18,433 nucleotides of DNA from Nitrospinota bacterium. Lineage in GTDB: Bacteria; Nitrospinota_A; UBA7883; JADGGD01. The translations under genes were made by a program, and so were the position numbers. Below, one piece after another: positions 6,950 to 13,051 of the stretch. Positions within the stretch are counted from its first letter, which is position 1. The number at the start of each line of letters is the position of its first letter. The stretch spans positions 1 to 18,433 of the forward strand of contig JADGCD010000016.1 in the NCBI GenBank assembly GCA_015229165.1. Direction: 5' to 3'. The notes beneath the pieces were generated by a model, which was not told where the DNA came from, did no database searches, and saw only the letters and a program-made list of their open reading frames with translations.

Positions 6950-7212
6950 AAGCTATCGCCGGTTGAGAGAGAACGTCCCCGCCCCCGGCGCAAGACCGTC
7001 AGGAGTGTCACCCGTAGAAAGCTGCGACGCGGATAGCCACACCGAGCCGATGGAGCGGGGGCATGGAATACGGGAAGCGGATCAAGTGTCGAGCGGTCAA
7101 GAAACCGTTGGCAAACACTTAAATAACCGCTAGAATTGTGGGCTATGCGCATGACCTATCATAATCAGCCGGTTGACAGGGAAGCCCCCCGTGCGGGGCG
7201 TAACGGTTCGTC
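6950..7212. other. hisI-nuclease intergenic region with unassigned sequence
   Basis: This 263-nt gap contains no convincing gene. From 7084 to 7120 AAGTGT and ACACTT enclose an inner CGGT/ACCG pair, forming a hairpin. CCCGTA near 7010 could pair with TACGGG near 7070, enclosing GC-rich sequence, so a structured RNA is possible. A promoter for the downstream gene lies at 7108-7136. No known RNA family is recognised. Confidence 0.4.
7108..7136 (+). promoter_or_regulatory. Sigma70-type promoter for the thermonuclease-like gene
   Basis: TTGGCA (7108-7113) and TAGAAT (7131-7136) are separated by exactly 17 nt, a good housekeeping-type promoter. Transcription would start near 7143, giving a leader of about 70 nt. 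That leader contains a short hairpin, GCCCC (7184-7188) with GGGGC (7195-7199), close to the start codon. Confidence 0.6.
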
Positions 7213-7791
7213 ATGTTTTTGAAGACCCATCGCTTCGTCGCCCCCCTTCTCCTGATCGGGTCGCTTCTCCTGTTGATGGCTCCCCCGGCGCTGGCGCAGG
7301 AGGAGGAAGAGCCGTCGCTGGAGCAGTTCGTCTGGGGAAAAGGAACCAGCGTCGAAGATGGCGACACCCTGACCATCAAGGACGACCGGGGAAAAGCGAT
7401 CCGGGTGCAACTGGCCTATCTCGACGCCCCCGATCTCGACGTGAAGTCGGGCGAGGCCCAACCGCTCCACGCTGAATCGAAGAAAAAGCTCGAAGAGCTG
7501 ACTCTCGGAAAAGCTCTTATCGTCGAGAAGTTGGAAGTCGACCGCTTCGGCAGAATCCTCGGCATGGTTTTTCTCGACAAACTCAACGTCAATCTGGAAA
7601 TGCTCCGGCTTGGACTGGCCGAAATCTACTTCCCGGTCCGCGTCCACCCCGAGCGATACAACGCCTACTACATCACCGACTTCCGCCAGACTGAAGCCCG
7701 GGCCAAAGAACGGAAAGTCGGCATCTGGGGCCGCCCGGACTATGTCTCCCCCTACCAGTTCCGGCGCCGTATCGGCGGAGCCGGCGGCTGA
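7213..7791 (+). CDS. Secreted thermonuclease (SNase)-like protein
   Basis: This 192-residue protein begins with a clear signal peptide: basic MFLKTHR, a leucine-rich core and a likely cut after PALA (residue 28). The mature protein has one staphylococcal nuclease fold: VEDGDTL (Asp49, Asp51), RVQLAYLDAPD (Arg64, Asp71) and DRFGR with Arg114. These match the calcium ligands and the two catalytic arginines of SNase, suggesting periplasmic or extracellular nucleic acid cleavage. The position of the catalytic Glu (usual DAPE or DTPE) is Asp74, which may lower activity. The C-terminal part (ARAKERKVGIWG) is typical for bacterial SNase-like proteins. It has its own promoter and no strong ribosome binding site. 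Confidence 0.85.
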   Translation: MFLKTHRFVAPLLLIGSLLLLMAPPALAQEEEEPSLEQFVWGKGTSVEDGDTLTIKDDRGKAIRVQLAYLDAPDLDVKSGEAQPLHAESKKKLEELTLGKALIVEKLEVDRFGRILGMVFLDKLNVNLEMLRLGLAEIYFPVRVHPERYNAYYITDFRQTEARAKERKVGIWGRPDYVSPYQFRRRIGGAGG

Positions 7792-7890
7792 AGGGATCTC
7801 CCCGTTTCGCCTCTACCTCCCGCTCGGGCGTAGGGGGGCGGCGACCGCCTGTGATACCCTTGTTCCCCTGAAACGACCCACCTCCTTCGC

Positions 7891-7896
7891 AAAGGA
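7891..7896 (+). promoter_or_regulatory. Ribosome binding site of the Cld/HemQ-family gene
   Basis: AAAGGA lies nine nt before the ATG at 7906 and fixes this start, which includes the unusual His-Pro-Gly-Gly N-terminus. Upstream, TGATACCCT at 7852-7860 could be an extended -10 box, but no -35 is visible. Confidence 0.5.
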
Positions 7897-7905
7897 ACCG
7901 ACACA

Positions 7906-8685
7906 ATGAGCGAACACAAACCGGCCGGACACCCCGGCGGCCATCCCGGCGGCAAACCGGGGGGGCATCCCGGCGACTCCTTCGACGCCGAAGCGGTCAC
8001 CGACATCACCGAAAAGGGACGGGACGGGCAACGCTCCGACCGGCGTCTCTTCGTCCAGCTTCTGGCCTTCGACGGCTGCGACGACGAAGGAGCCCTTGTC
8101 GAGGCGCTGAAAGCCTCCGGCATGGAGGCGGTCCTTTACGCCAACGTGGCCAACCCCACCGGCGTGGCGCTGGTCACCATGACCGAAGACCCGGCCTTTT
8201 TCACCGAGACCTTGCGCCCCTTCCTGCGAAGCGGCCCTTTCGCCCACCTGATCCTCGATCCGGCCTTCACCATGATGGGGCGGACCTATTCGCTGGGGCA
8301 CGAGGAGAACCTGGAAGACTGGCTCCTTACCCACACCCGGCGGGTCAGCCGCAACCCGGCCTGGCCCTGGGCGGTCTGGTATCCGCTGCGGCGCAAGGGG
8401 GAGTTCGCCCGGCTGGAGCCGATGAAACAGGGGATGATCCTGATGGAGCATGGCCTCATCGGCAGGGCCTTCGGGAGCAAGGACTACGCCCATGACATCC
8501 GCCTCTCCTGCGTCGGCATGGACACCAACGACAACGACTTCGTCGTCGGCCTGACCGGCAAGGATCTGTTCCCGCTGGCGAAGGTGGTGGAGGCCATGCG
8601 CAAGACGGTCCAGACCTCCACCTATCTGGAAAACCTCGGCCCCTTCTTCATTGGCCGGGCCATCTACCAGAAGCCGCTGGCCTGA
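7906..8685 (+). CDS. Chlorite dismutase/HemQ (coproheme decarboxylase)-family heme protein
   Basis: This 259-residue protein has a dimeric alpha-beta-barrel Cld-family domain from about residue 45. Recognisable parts are WYPLRRKGEF (158-167), MILMEHGLIGR with the proximal heme ligand His182, GMDTNDNDFVVGL (204-216) and STYLENLGPFFIGR at the end. Tyr159 in the YPLRR box lines up with the radical-forming Tyr of Firmicute ChdC/HemQ, suggesting coproheme binding or decarboxylation. The distal Gln (ChdC) or Arg (chlorite dismutase) cannot be placed by eye; Asp197 to Arg199 are near it. Residues 8-23 are a GHPGG-type repeat absent from most relatives. The next genes, ahbC and ahbD, make heme from siroheme and support a heme role over chlorite detoxification. 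The last step of heme synthesis, heme handling and peroxide chemistry all remain possible. Confidence 0.85.
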   Translation: MSEHKPAGHPGGHPGGKPGGHPGDSFDAEAVTDITEKGRDGQRSDRRLFVQLLAFDGCDDEGALVEALKASGMEAVLYANVANPTGVALVTMTEDPAFFTETLRPFLRSGPFAHLILDPAFTMMGRTYSLGHEENLEDWLLTHTRRVSRNPAWPWAVWYPLRRKGEFARLEPMKQGMILMEHGLIGRAFGSKDYAHDIRLSCVGMDTNDNDFVVGLTGKDLFPLAKVVEAMRKTVQTSTYLENLGPFFIGRAIYQKPLA

Positions 8686-8694
8686 TCCTTTCGC

Positions 8695-8737
8695 CCTCCC
8701 GTCCCTGAGACCCTTGGCAGTCTCCGGGACAGGGAGG
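8695..8737 (+). terminator. Hairpin after the Cld/HemQ-family gene
   Basis: CCTCCC (8695-8700) pairs with GGGAGG (8732-8737). Further in, TCCC pairs with GGGA and GAGAC with GTCTC, leaving a loop around CCTTGGCA. It begins ten nt after the stop codon. No T-run follows, so termination may be partial; the separate promoter before ahbC supports a transcript boundary here. Confidence 0.55.
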
Positions 8738-8785
8738 CGCCCTCACCGGTGTCCCCTTCCCGCCCCGCTCCCCTGCGCGCAGTGG

Positions 8786-8814
8786 TTGTCATGTTCCCGA
8801 CAAGGGGCTAAACT
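8786..8814 (+). promoter_or_regulatory. Sigma70-type promoter for ahbC
   Basis: TTGTCA (8786-8791) and TAAACT (8809-8814) are separated by 17 nt. Transcription would start near 8821. The leader of about 65 nt contains a hairpin CCCGA (8841-8845) with TCGGG (8850-8854), then the ribosome binding site GGAGG at 8871-8875, ten nt before the ATG. Confidence 0.6.
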
Positions 8815-8885
8815 GGAAGATCAGTTCTAAATTGCAACGCCCCGACCGTTCGGGCCGGACAAGCTATTACGGAGGTTTGCGACAC

Positions 8886-10211
8886 ATGATCGGAATTACC
8901 GCTCTCTACTGCGACAGCGAGAACGAAGGGGACGCCATCCGCTACGGACGCCAGTCCCACGGCATGAAGGCGATGCCCAACGCCCACACCGTCCCCAAAT
9001 CGTCCCGCGAACGACGGCCCGTGACGGCGTGGAACATCACCCGCACCTGCAACCTGAAGTGCATCCACTGCTACACCGACTCGGAAGAGAAGGCCTATGG
9101 CGGCGAGCTGACCACCGAGGAGGGGAAAAACCTCCTCACCGACTTGAAGGAGTTCGGCATCCCGGCGGTTCTCTTCTCCGGCGGCGAGCCGCTCGTGAGG
9201 AAGGACATCTGGGAGCTGGCGGGCCACGCCAAGGCGATCGGCCTTCGGATGACCCTCTCCACCAACGGCGTCCTGATCGACGAAGAGGTGGCGCAGAAGA
9301 TCAAGGACCACGGCTTCACCTACGTCGGCATCAGCCTCGACGGGCTGGAGGATGTCAACGACCACTTCCGGGGGAAGGCGGGCGCTTTCTCCAAGGCGGT
9401 CCGGGGCTTCCGCAACTGCGTGGCGGTGGGGCAGAAGGTGGGCCTCCGGCTCACCCTGACCCGCCACAACTTTGAAAATCTCCACGGGATCTTCGACTTC
9501 ATCGAGAAGGAAGGGGTCCAGCGGGCCTGCTTCTACCACCTGGTCTACTCGGGCCGGGGGGCGCAGATTTCCGACGAGGATCTGACCCACGAGGAGACGA
9601 GGAAGGCGCTGGACATCATCATCGAGCGGACCAACGACTTCCACAAGCGGGGGCTGCACAAGGACATCCTGACCGTGGACAACCACGTGGACGGGCCCTA
9701 CCTCTACATGAAGATGCTCCAGACGAAACCGGAAGCGGCGGCGAAGGTGAAGGAGATGCTGGAGTGGAACGGCGGCGGGCGCTATTCCTCCGGGGTCTCG
9801 TTCGGCGATGTCGATTTCAACGGCAATGTCCACGCGGACCAGTTCTGGATGAGCCACTCGCTGGGGAATGTCCGGGAGCGGCGGTTCTCGGAGATCTGGC
9901 TGGACGAGAGCGAGCCGGTGATGAAGGTGCTGAAGAACCGGCTGGAGAACCTGAAGGGGAAATGCACGAAGTGCAAGTTCCTGATGATGTGCGGCGGCTC
10001 CATGCGGGTGCGGGCGGACGCGGTCTACGGGGACGTCTGCGCCCCGGACCCGGCCTGCTACCTGACCAACGAGGAGTGCGGCGTCAGCGAGGCGGATATG
10101 GCGGAGCTGATCGCCAAGGGAGAAGGGTACCCGGTGCCGGAACACCTGCTGAAAAAATCGGGCAAAAGCTCAATGCAGTCCTTCGCCTCCGGCCCGACCG
10201 CGCAGGAATAG
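8886..10211 (+). CDS. ahbC: AhbC/NirJ-type SPASM radical SAM protein (12,18-didecarboxysiroheme deacetylase)
   Basis: This 441-residue protein starts with MIGITALYCDSENEGDAIRYGR, the AhbC/NirJ N-terminus. The radical SAM cluster motif is CNLKCIHC (Cys55, Cys59, Cys62), with SGGEP at 98-102. The sequence GNVHADQFWMSHSLGNVRER is a NirJ/AhbC signature. The C-terminal SPASM-like cluster region has Cys360, Cys363, Cys369 and Cys391 in CTKCKFLMMC...DPACYL. AhbC removes the two acetate side chains of didecarboxysiroheme to give Fe-coproporphyrin III; NirJ acts on the same substrate in heme d1 synthesis. I prefer AhbC because ahbD follows and no nir gene is present. The start is fixed by GGAGG ten nt upstream. 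An extra Cys385 lies where relatives often have Trp. ahbA/ahbB must be elsewhere. Confidence 0.86.
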   Translation: MIGITALYCDSENEGDAIRYGRQSHGMKAMPNAHTVPKSSRERRPVTAWNITRTCNLKCIHCYTDSEEKAYGGELTTEEGKNLLTDLKEFGIPAVLFSGGEPLVRKDIWELAGHAKAIGLRMTLSTNGVLIDEEVAQKIKDHGFTYVGISLDGLEDVNDHFRGKAGAFSKAVRGFRNCVAVGQKVGLRLTLTRHNFENLHGIFDFIEKEGVQRACFYHLVYSGRGAQISDEDLTHEETRKALDIIIERTNDFHKRGLHKDILTVDNHVDGPYLYMKMLQTKPEAAAKVKEMLEWNGGGRYSSGVSFGDVDFNGNVHADQFWMSHSLGNVRERRFSEIWLDESEPVMKVLKNRLENLKGKCTKCKFLMMCGGSMRVRADAVYGDVCAPDPACYLTNEECGVSEADMAELIAKGEGYPVPEHLLKKSGKSSMQSFASGPTAQE

Positions 10212-10229
10212 GACGAGGATCTTCTTTCT

Positions 10230-10265
10230 CCCCCCGGCAATTGATCTGGTTTCAGTTCCGGGGGG
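10230..10265 (-). repeat. Palindromic intergenic repeat, copy 3 (reversed)
   Basis: CCCCCCGG (10230-10237) pairs with CCGGGGGG (10258-10265). Read on the minus strand the loop begins AACTGAAACCAGATCAA, nearly identical to copy 1 at 3231. The right flank on the plus strand (GAAAAGAAGCAAAAGAGAAC, about 10273 onward) matches the right flank of copy 1 in the same orientation, so the loop is inverted relative to the flank. It lies between ahbC and ahbD. Confidence 0.75.
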
Positions 10266-10312
10266 ACGTGGTCTCTTGAAAGAGAAAAGAAGCAAAAGAG
10301 AACTTTGCCTCA

Positions 10313-10354
10313 CACGCCTCCGGGGGACCCCAAAGAGTCCCCCGGCGGCGCGTG
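10313..10354. repeat. Strong hairpin between ahbC and ahbD
   Basis: CCGGGGGAC (10320-10328) pairs with GTCCCCCGG (10337-10345) around an 8-nt loop. CACGC (10313-10317) pairs with GCGTG (10350-10354) outside it. It follows the palindromic repeat, as the hairpin at 3293 does. It could attenuate transcription into ahbD or stabilise the ahbC mRNA. Confidence 0.55.
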
Positions 10355-10445
10355 AAGGGAAGGCCTCATTCGATTCGTTCCTTTCAACAGAAACGATGGT
10401 CATCATCCCACCCGGCGGGGCAGGCCGGGAGAAGCGAACGCGAGC

Positions 10446-11642
10446 ATGAGTCATCCCCACGGCGGCGACGGCACGATCAAGAAGGCCTACCACGGCATGA
10501 AGGAAGGCTCCGGCGATCCGGTGGCCGCCATGGCCAAGGCATTCATGGAGAACAAGGAGGCCCAGTTGCGCCTCGTCTTCTGGGAGACCACCGCCGGGTG
10601 CAACCTGGAGTGCATCCATTGCCGTCGGCTGGAGGTGTCCCACAAGTTGATGGAGAGCGATCTCTCCACGGAAGAAAGCAAACGGCTCATCGACCGGATA
10701 CGGGCCACGGGGGAGTGCATCCTCGTCCTCTCCGGCGGGGAGCCGCTGATCCGCCCCGACATTTTCGAGCTGGCCCGCTACGCCGCCGACGTGGGGCTGA
10801 CGGTGGCGTTGGCCACCAACGGGACGATGGTGACGCCGGAGATCGCCAAGAAGATAAAGGAAAGCGGCATCCAGCGGGTGTCGGTCTCGCTGGACGGCGG
10901 CGACGCGGCGACCCACGACGCCTTCCGCAAGCTTACCGGCTCCTTCGACAAAGCGGTGCGGGGGATCAAGAACATCCAGGCCGAAGGGGTGGAGACGCAG
11001 GTCAATTCCACCATCGCCAAACACAACATCCACCAGCTCGAACAGATTTACGACAACGCCGTCAACTTGGGCTGCATGGCGCTGCATATCTTCATGCTGG
11101 TGCCGGTGGGGTGCGGCGTGGAGATCGAAGAGAGCCAAAGCCTCGACGCCGTCAGCTACGAGCGGGCGTTGAACTGGTTCTACGACAAGAGCAAAGAGGG
11201 AAAGATTCAGACCAAAGCCACCTGCGCCCCGCACTATTTCCGGATCATGCGGCAACGGGCCGCGCAGGAGGGGCTGGAGGTGACGCCGAAAAACTACGGT
11301 ATGGCCGCCATGACCAAGGGATGTCTCGCGGGGCAGTCGATCTGTTTCATCTCGCACAAGGGGGAGGTCTTCCCCTGCGGCTATTTCCCGCTGGAAGTGG
11401 GGAACGTCCGCCGGACCGATTTCAAGGAAATCTGGGAGAAGGGGGAGGCGTTCGTTAAGTTGCGCGACGTTGGGAACCTGACCGGCAAATGCGGCGCCTG
11501 TGACTACAAGAGCGTCTGCGAAGGGTGCCGCGCGCGAGCCTACTTCTACACCGGCGGCGACTACCTGGCCGAAGAGCCCTACTGCATCTACGAACCGCCG
11601 GGATGGGCGGTCAAAAAGGCGATGGAGGAGATGGCGCCGTAG
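10446..11642 (+). CDS. ahbD: AhbD-type SPASM radical SAM heme synthase
   Basis: This 398-residue protein has the radical SAM motif CNLECIHC (Cys52, Cys56, Cys59) and SGGEP (96-100). Its C-terminal auxiliary-cluster region is of AhbD type: Cys311 in VFPCGYFPLEVGN, then Cys349, Cys352, Cys358, Cys361 and Cys380 in CGACDYKSVCEGCRARAY...EEPYC. AhbD oxidatively decarboxylates the two propionates of Fe-coproporphyrin III to vinyl groups, making heme b without oxygen. The upstream ahbC supplies its substrate. The start ATG has GGGAGAAG eleven nt upstream. The N-terminus MSHPHGG is His/Gly rich, faintly recalling the repeat in the Cld-family protein. The gap to ahbC (234 nt) is long for an operon and holds two hairpins, so expression may differ from ahbC. 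Confidence 0.87.
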   Translation: MSHPHGGDGTIKKAYHGMKEGSGDPVAAMAKAFMENKEAQLRLVFWETTAGCNLECIHCRRLEVSHKLMESDLSTEESKRLIDRIRATGECILVLSGGEPLIRPDIFELARYAADVGLTVALATNGTMVTPEIAKKIKESGIQRVSVSLDGGDAATHDAFRKLTGSFDKAVRGIKNIQAEGVETQVNSTIAKHNIHQLEQIYDNAVNLGCMALHIFMLVPVGCGVEIEESQSLDAVSYERALNWFYDKSKEGKIQTKATCAPHYFRIMRQRAAQEGLEVTPKNYGMAAMTKGCLAGQSICFISHKGEVFPCGYFPLEVGNVRRTDFKEIWEKGEAFVKLRDVGNLTGKCGACDYKSVCEGCRARAYFYTGGDYLAEEPYCIYEPPGWAVKKAMEEMAP

Positions 11643-11651
11643 GGCGCTTTT
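11634..11651 (+). terminator. Terminator with the ahbD stop codon in its loop
   Basis: GCGCC (11634-11638) pairs with GGCGC (11643-11647), followed by TTTT (11648-11651). The loop GTAG contains the TAG stop of ahbD. GGAG (11627-11630) and CTCC (11652-11655) could extend the stem around the T-run. This is a compact intrinsic terminator. Confidence 0.55.
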
Positions 11652-11690
11652 CTCCGCTGACGCGAGGGACGAAGCCCCCATTCGCTTCGC

Positions 11691-11718
11691 GGGGAAGCTC
11701 TCTTCGCGCCGCTTCCCC
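11691..11718. terminator. Bidirectional hairpin between ahbD and mrr
   Basis: GGGGAAGC (11691-11698) pairs perfectly with GCTTCCCC (11711-11718) around 12 bases. It sits just after the ends of two convergent genes, eight bases beyond the mrr stop on the minus strand, so it probably ends transcription from one or both sides. No strong U-tract is present. Confidence 0.5.
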
Positions 11719-11725
11719 CGGTTTG

Positions 11726-12643
11726 CTACTCCTCAATAAAGTAGTCGCTATCCAGCTTCTTGATCTCGTAGGACTCCTTCAACGCCACGCCGACGTTGTG
11801 GTCGAACATCAGATTCGCCAGCCGTTGCCCATCTATGAGGATAACCCGCGTGTCTATTTTTGCCGCATAATCACGCGCTTCGCTTGAGAACGTCGATGTT
11901 GTAATGAAGACCCCTTTCTTGGCCCGTTGCCCTTGCAATGCGCCAACAAACTTCTGGATTTCAGGGCGACCGACGACCGTCCCTTCCCATCGCTTGGCCT
12001 GAATATAAATCTGGTCGAGGCCGAGCTTGTCCTCGGAGATAACCCCGTCAATTCCTTCATCACCAGACTTGCCTGTTGCGAATCCCGTTTTTTCCCCGGC
12101 GGCGCCGTATCCCATGGCCTGAAGAAGGTTAACAACAAGCCGCTCGAAGAACGCAGGTGAGTTCTTCGTGATTTCGGCAAGAATGTCCGAGACAAGAGTT
12201 TGTCTAAGCGCCTTATACCCGGAATCCAGCAACTCCTCCGGCGTTTTTGATTCAAGCGCCAGCTCCTCATCCTGCTCCCTTGCGTCGTCATCATCGGTCT
12301 TAACAGCGTGCCATTCTGCGAATTCGGGGATCGAGCGCAAGTCGCGAACGCGAAGTTCTACAGGATCGGAGGCAAGCAACCTTCTTCCTGCATCGGTGAT
12401 TTGAATAACCGCTCGTTCTGGCTGGAAAATGAACCCGGCCTTTTTGAGATACGTCTTCGCCCATTGGACACGGTTCGTCATAATCGCCTGCCTGCCACTC
12501 GGGAGCAGGATAGCCCGTTCCTCATCGCTTAACCTGAATTGATTGGAAAGTGATTCGACCGCTTCTTTTCCCGTATGGGGCAAGCCATCCGCAAGGAAAC
12601 GGAGTAGAGGCAGGAAACACTGTTGGAAATCGGGAATGGCCAC
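11726..12643 (-). CDS. mrr: Mrr-family restriction endonuclease (modification-dependent)
   Basis: This 305-residue protein has the two-part Mrr layout. The N-terminal winged-helix DNA-binding domain starts AIPDFQQCFLPLLRFLADG, and the C-terminal Mrr_cat PD-(D/E)XK nuclease has Glu167 (FERLVVNLLQAMGYG), Asp199 (DEGIDGVI) and Gln215-Ala-Lys217 (IYIQAKRW). Such enzymes cut DNA with foreign methylation and need no partner methylase; none is present. I chose the GTG at 12643 because GGAG lies seven nt upstream and homologues begin there; the frame also allows an ATG at 12685. A TATGAT hexamer at 12686-12681 (minus) would give a short leader to this GTG. Base composition is clearly less GC-rich than the flanking genes and codon use differs, suggesting horizontal acquisition. 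Confidence 0.9.
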   Translation of the reverse strand: MAIPDFQQCFLPLLRFLADGLPHTGKEAVESLSNQFRLSDEERAILLPSGRQAIMTNRVQWAKTYLKKAGFIFQPERAVIQITDAGRRLLASDPVELRVRDLRSIPEFAEWHAVKTDDDDAREQDEELALESKTPEELLDSGYKALRQTLVSDILAEITKNSPAFFERLVVNLLQAMGYGAAGEKTGFATGKSGDEGIDGVISEDKLGLDQIYIQAKRWEGTVVGRPEIQKFVGALQGQRAKKGVFITTSTFSSEARDYAAKIDTRVILIDGQRLANLMFDHNVGVALKESYEIKKLDSDYFIEE

Positions 12644-12775
12644 AGGTATGCTCCAGTCTATTATTTGCACACGCTCCCCCATCATAGCTGAATTCCAATG
12701 CCGCCCCGCCCTCTTTCCCCGCTTTCATCAATCATGCTAGCGTGGAAAGAATTCCTTATCGATGGAGCCTATGCC

Positions 12776-12976
12776 ATGAGCGCGGTTACGGTGTCGCCGA
12801 AGTATCAGGTGGTCATTCCAAAGGAAGCGCGGGCGGCGTTGAACATCCGACCCGGCGATAAATTGGAGGTCTTCCCCTACAACATTCGACTGGAACTCGT
12901 GCCGGTCCGCCCGGTGTCCGACTTGCGGGGGTTTCTGAAGGGAATCGACACCACCGTCAATCGGGAAGCGGACTGA
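12776..12976 (+). CDS. AbrB/SpoVT-type (VapB-like) antitoxin or transcription factor, orphan
   Basis: This 66-residue protein has a swapped-hairpin AbrB DNA-binding domain at residues 1-45 (AVTVSPKYQVVIPKEARAALNIRPGDKLEVFP), then a tail LRGFLKGIDTTVNREAD typical of VapB-like antitoxins that pair with PIN toxins. The usual extended acidic or basic end is cut short here. The start is set by GGAG eight nt before the ATG at 12776; an upstream ATG at 12698 in frame gives an unlikely extension. No toxin gene follows: corA begins 75 nt downstream. It is divergent from mrr and may be part of the same acquired segment. An autoregulator role is possible. Confidence 0.82.
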   Translation: MSAVTVSPKYQVVIPKEARAALNIRPGDKLEVFPYNIRLELVPVRPVSDLRGFLKGIDTTVNREAD

Positions 12977-13051
12977 ATCAGGTTATCCGGTTGGCGTCCG
13001 CTTCTTCGATAAGCGACAATAGGCGAACGCGCACCATATCCCGAGGGCCCC

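Noticed and set aside
7000..7075. Possible c-di-GMP (GEMM-I) riboswitch between hisI and the nuclease gene
   Set aside because: GAAA, GACGC and AGCC occur in the right order, but the paired stems and tetraloop-receptor geometry do not form, and the promoter of the next gene lies downstream of it.
7171..7200. TTGACA near 7173 as promoter of the nuclease gene
   Set aside because: No -10 box lies at the proper distance; the TTGGCA-17-TAGAAT pair upstream is much better.
8808..10145. Minus-strand open frame of 445 codons opposite ahbC
   Set aside because: Antisense shadow of the radical SAM gene; no recognisable domain.
8886..10211. NirJ (heme d1 synthesis) for the first radical SAM gene
   Set aside because: Sequence alone cannot fully exclude it, but the neighbour is AhbD and no other nir gene is present, so AhbC is preferred.
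10170..11681. Minus-strand open frame of 503 codons opposite ahbD
   Set aside because: Antisense shadow created by high GC at third codon positions; ahbD motifs are clear on the plus strand.
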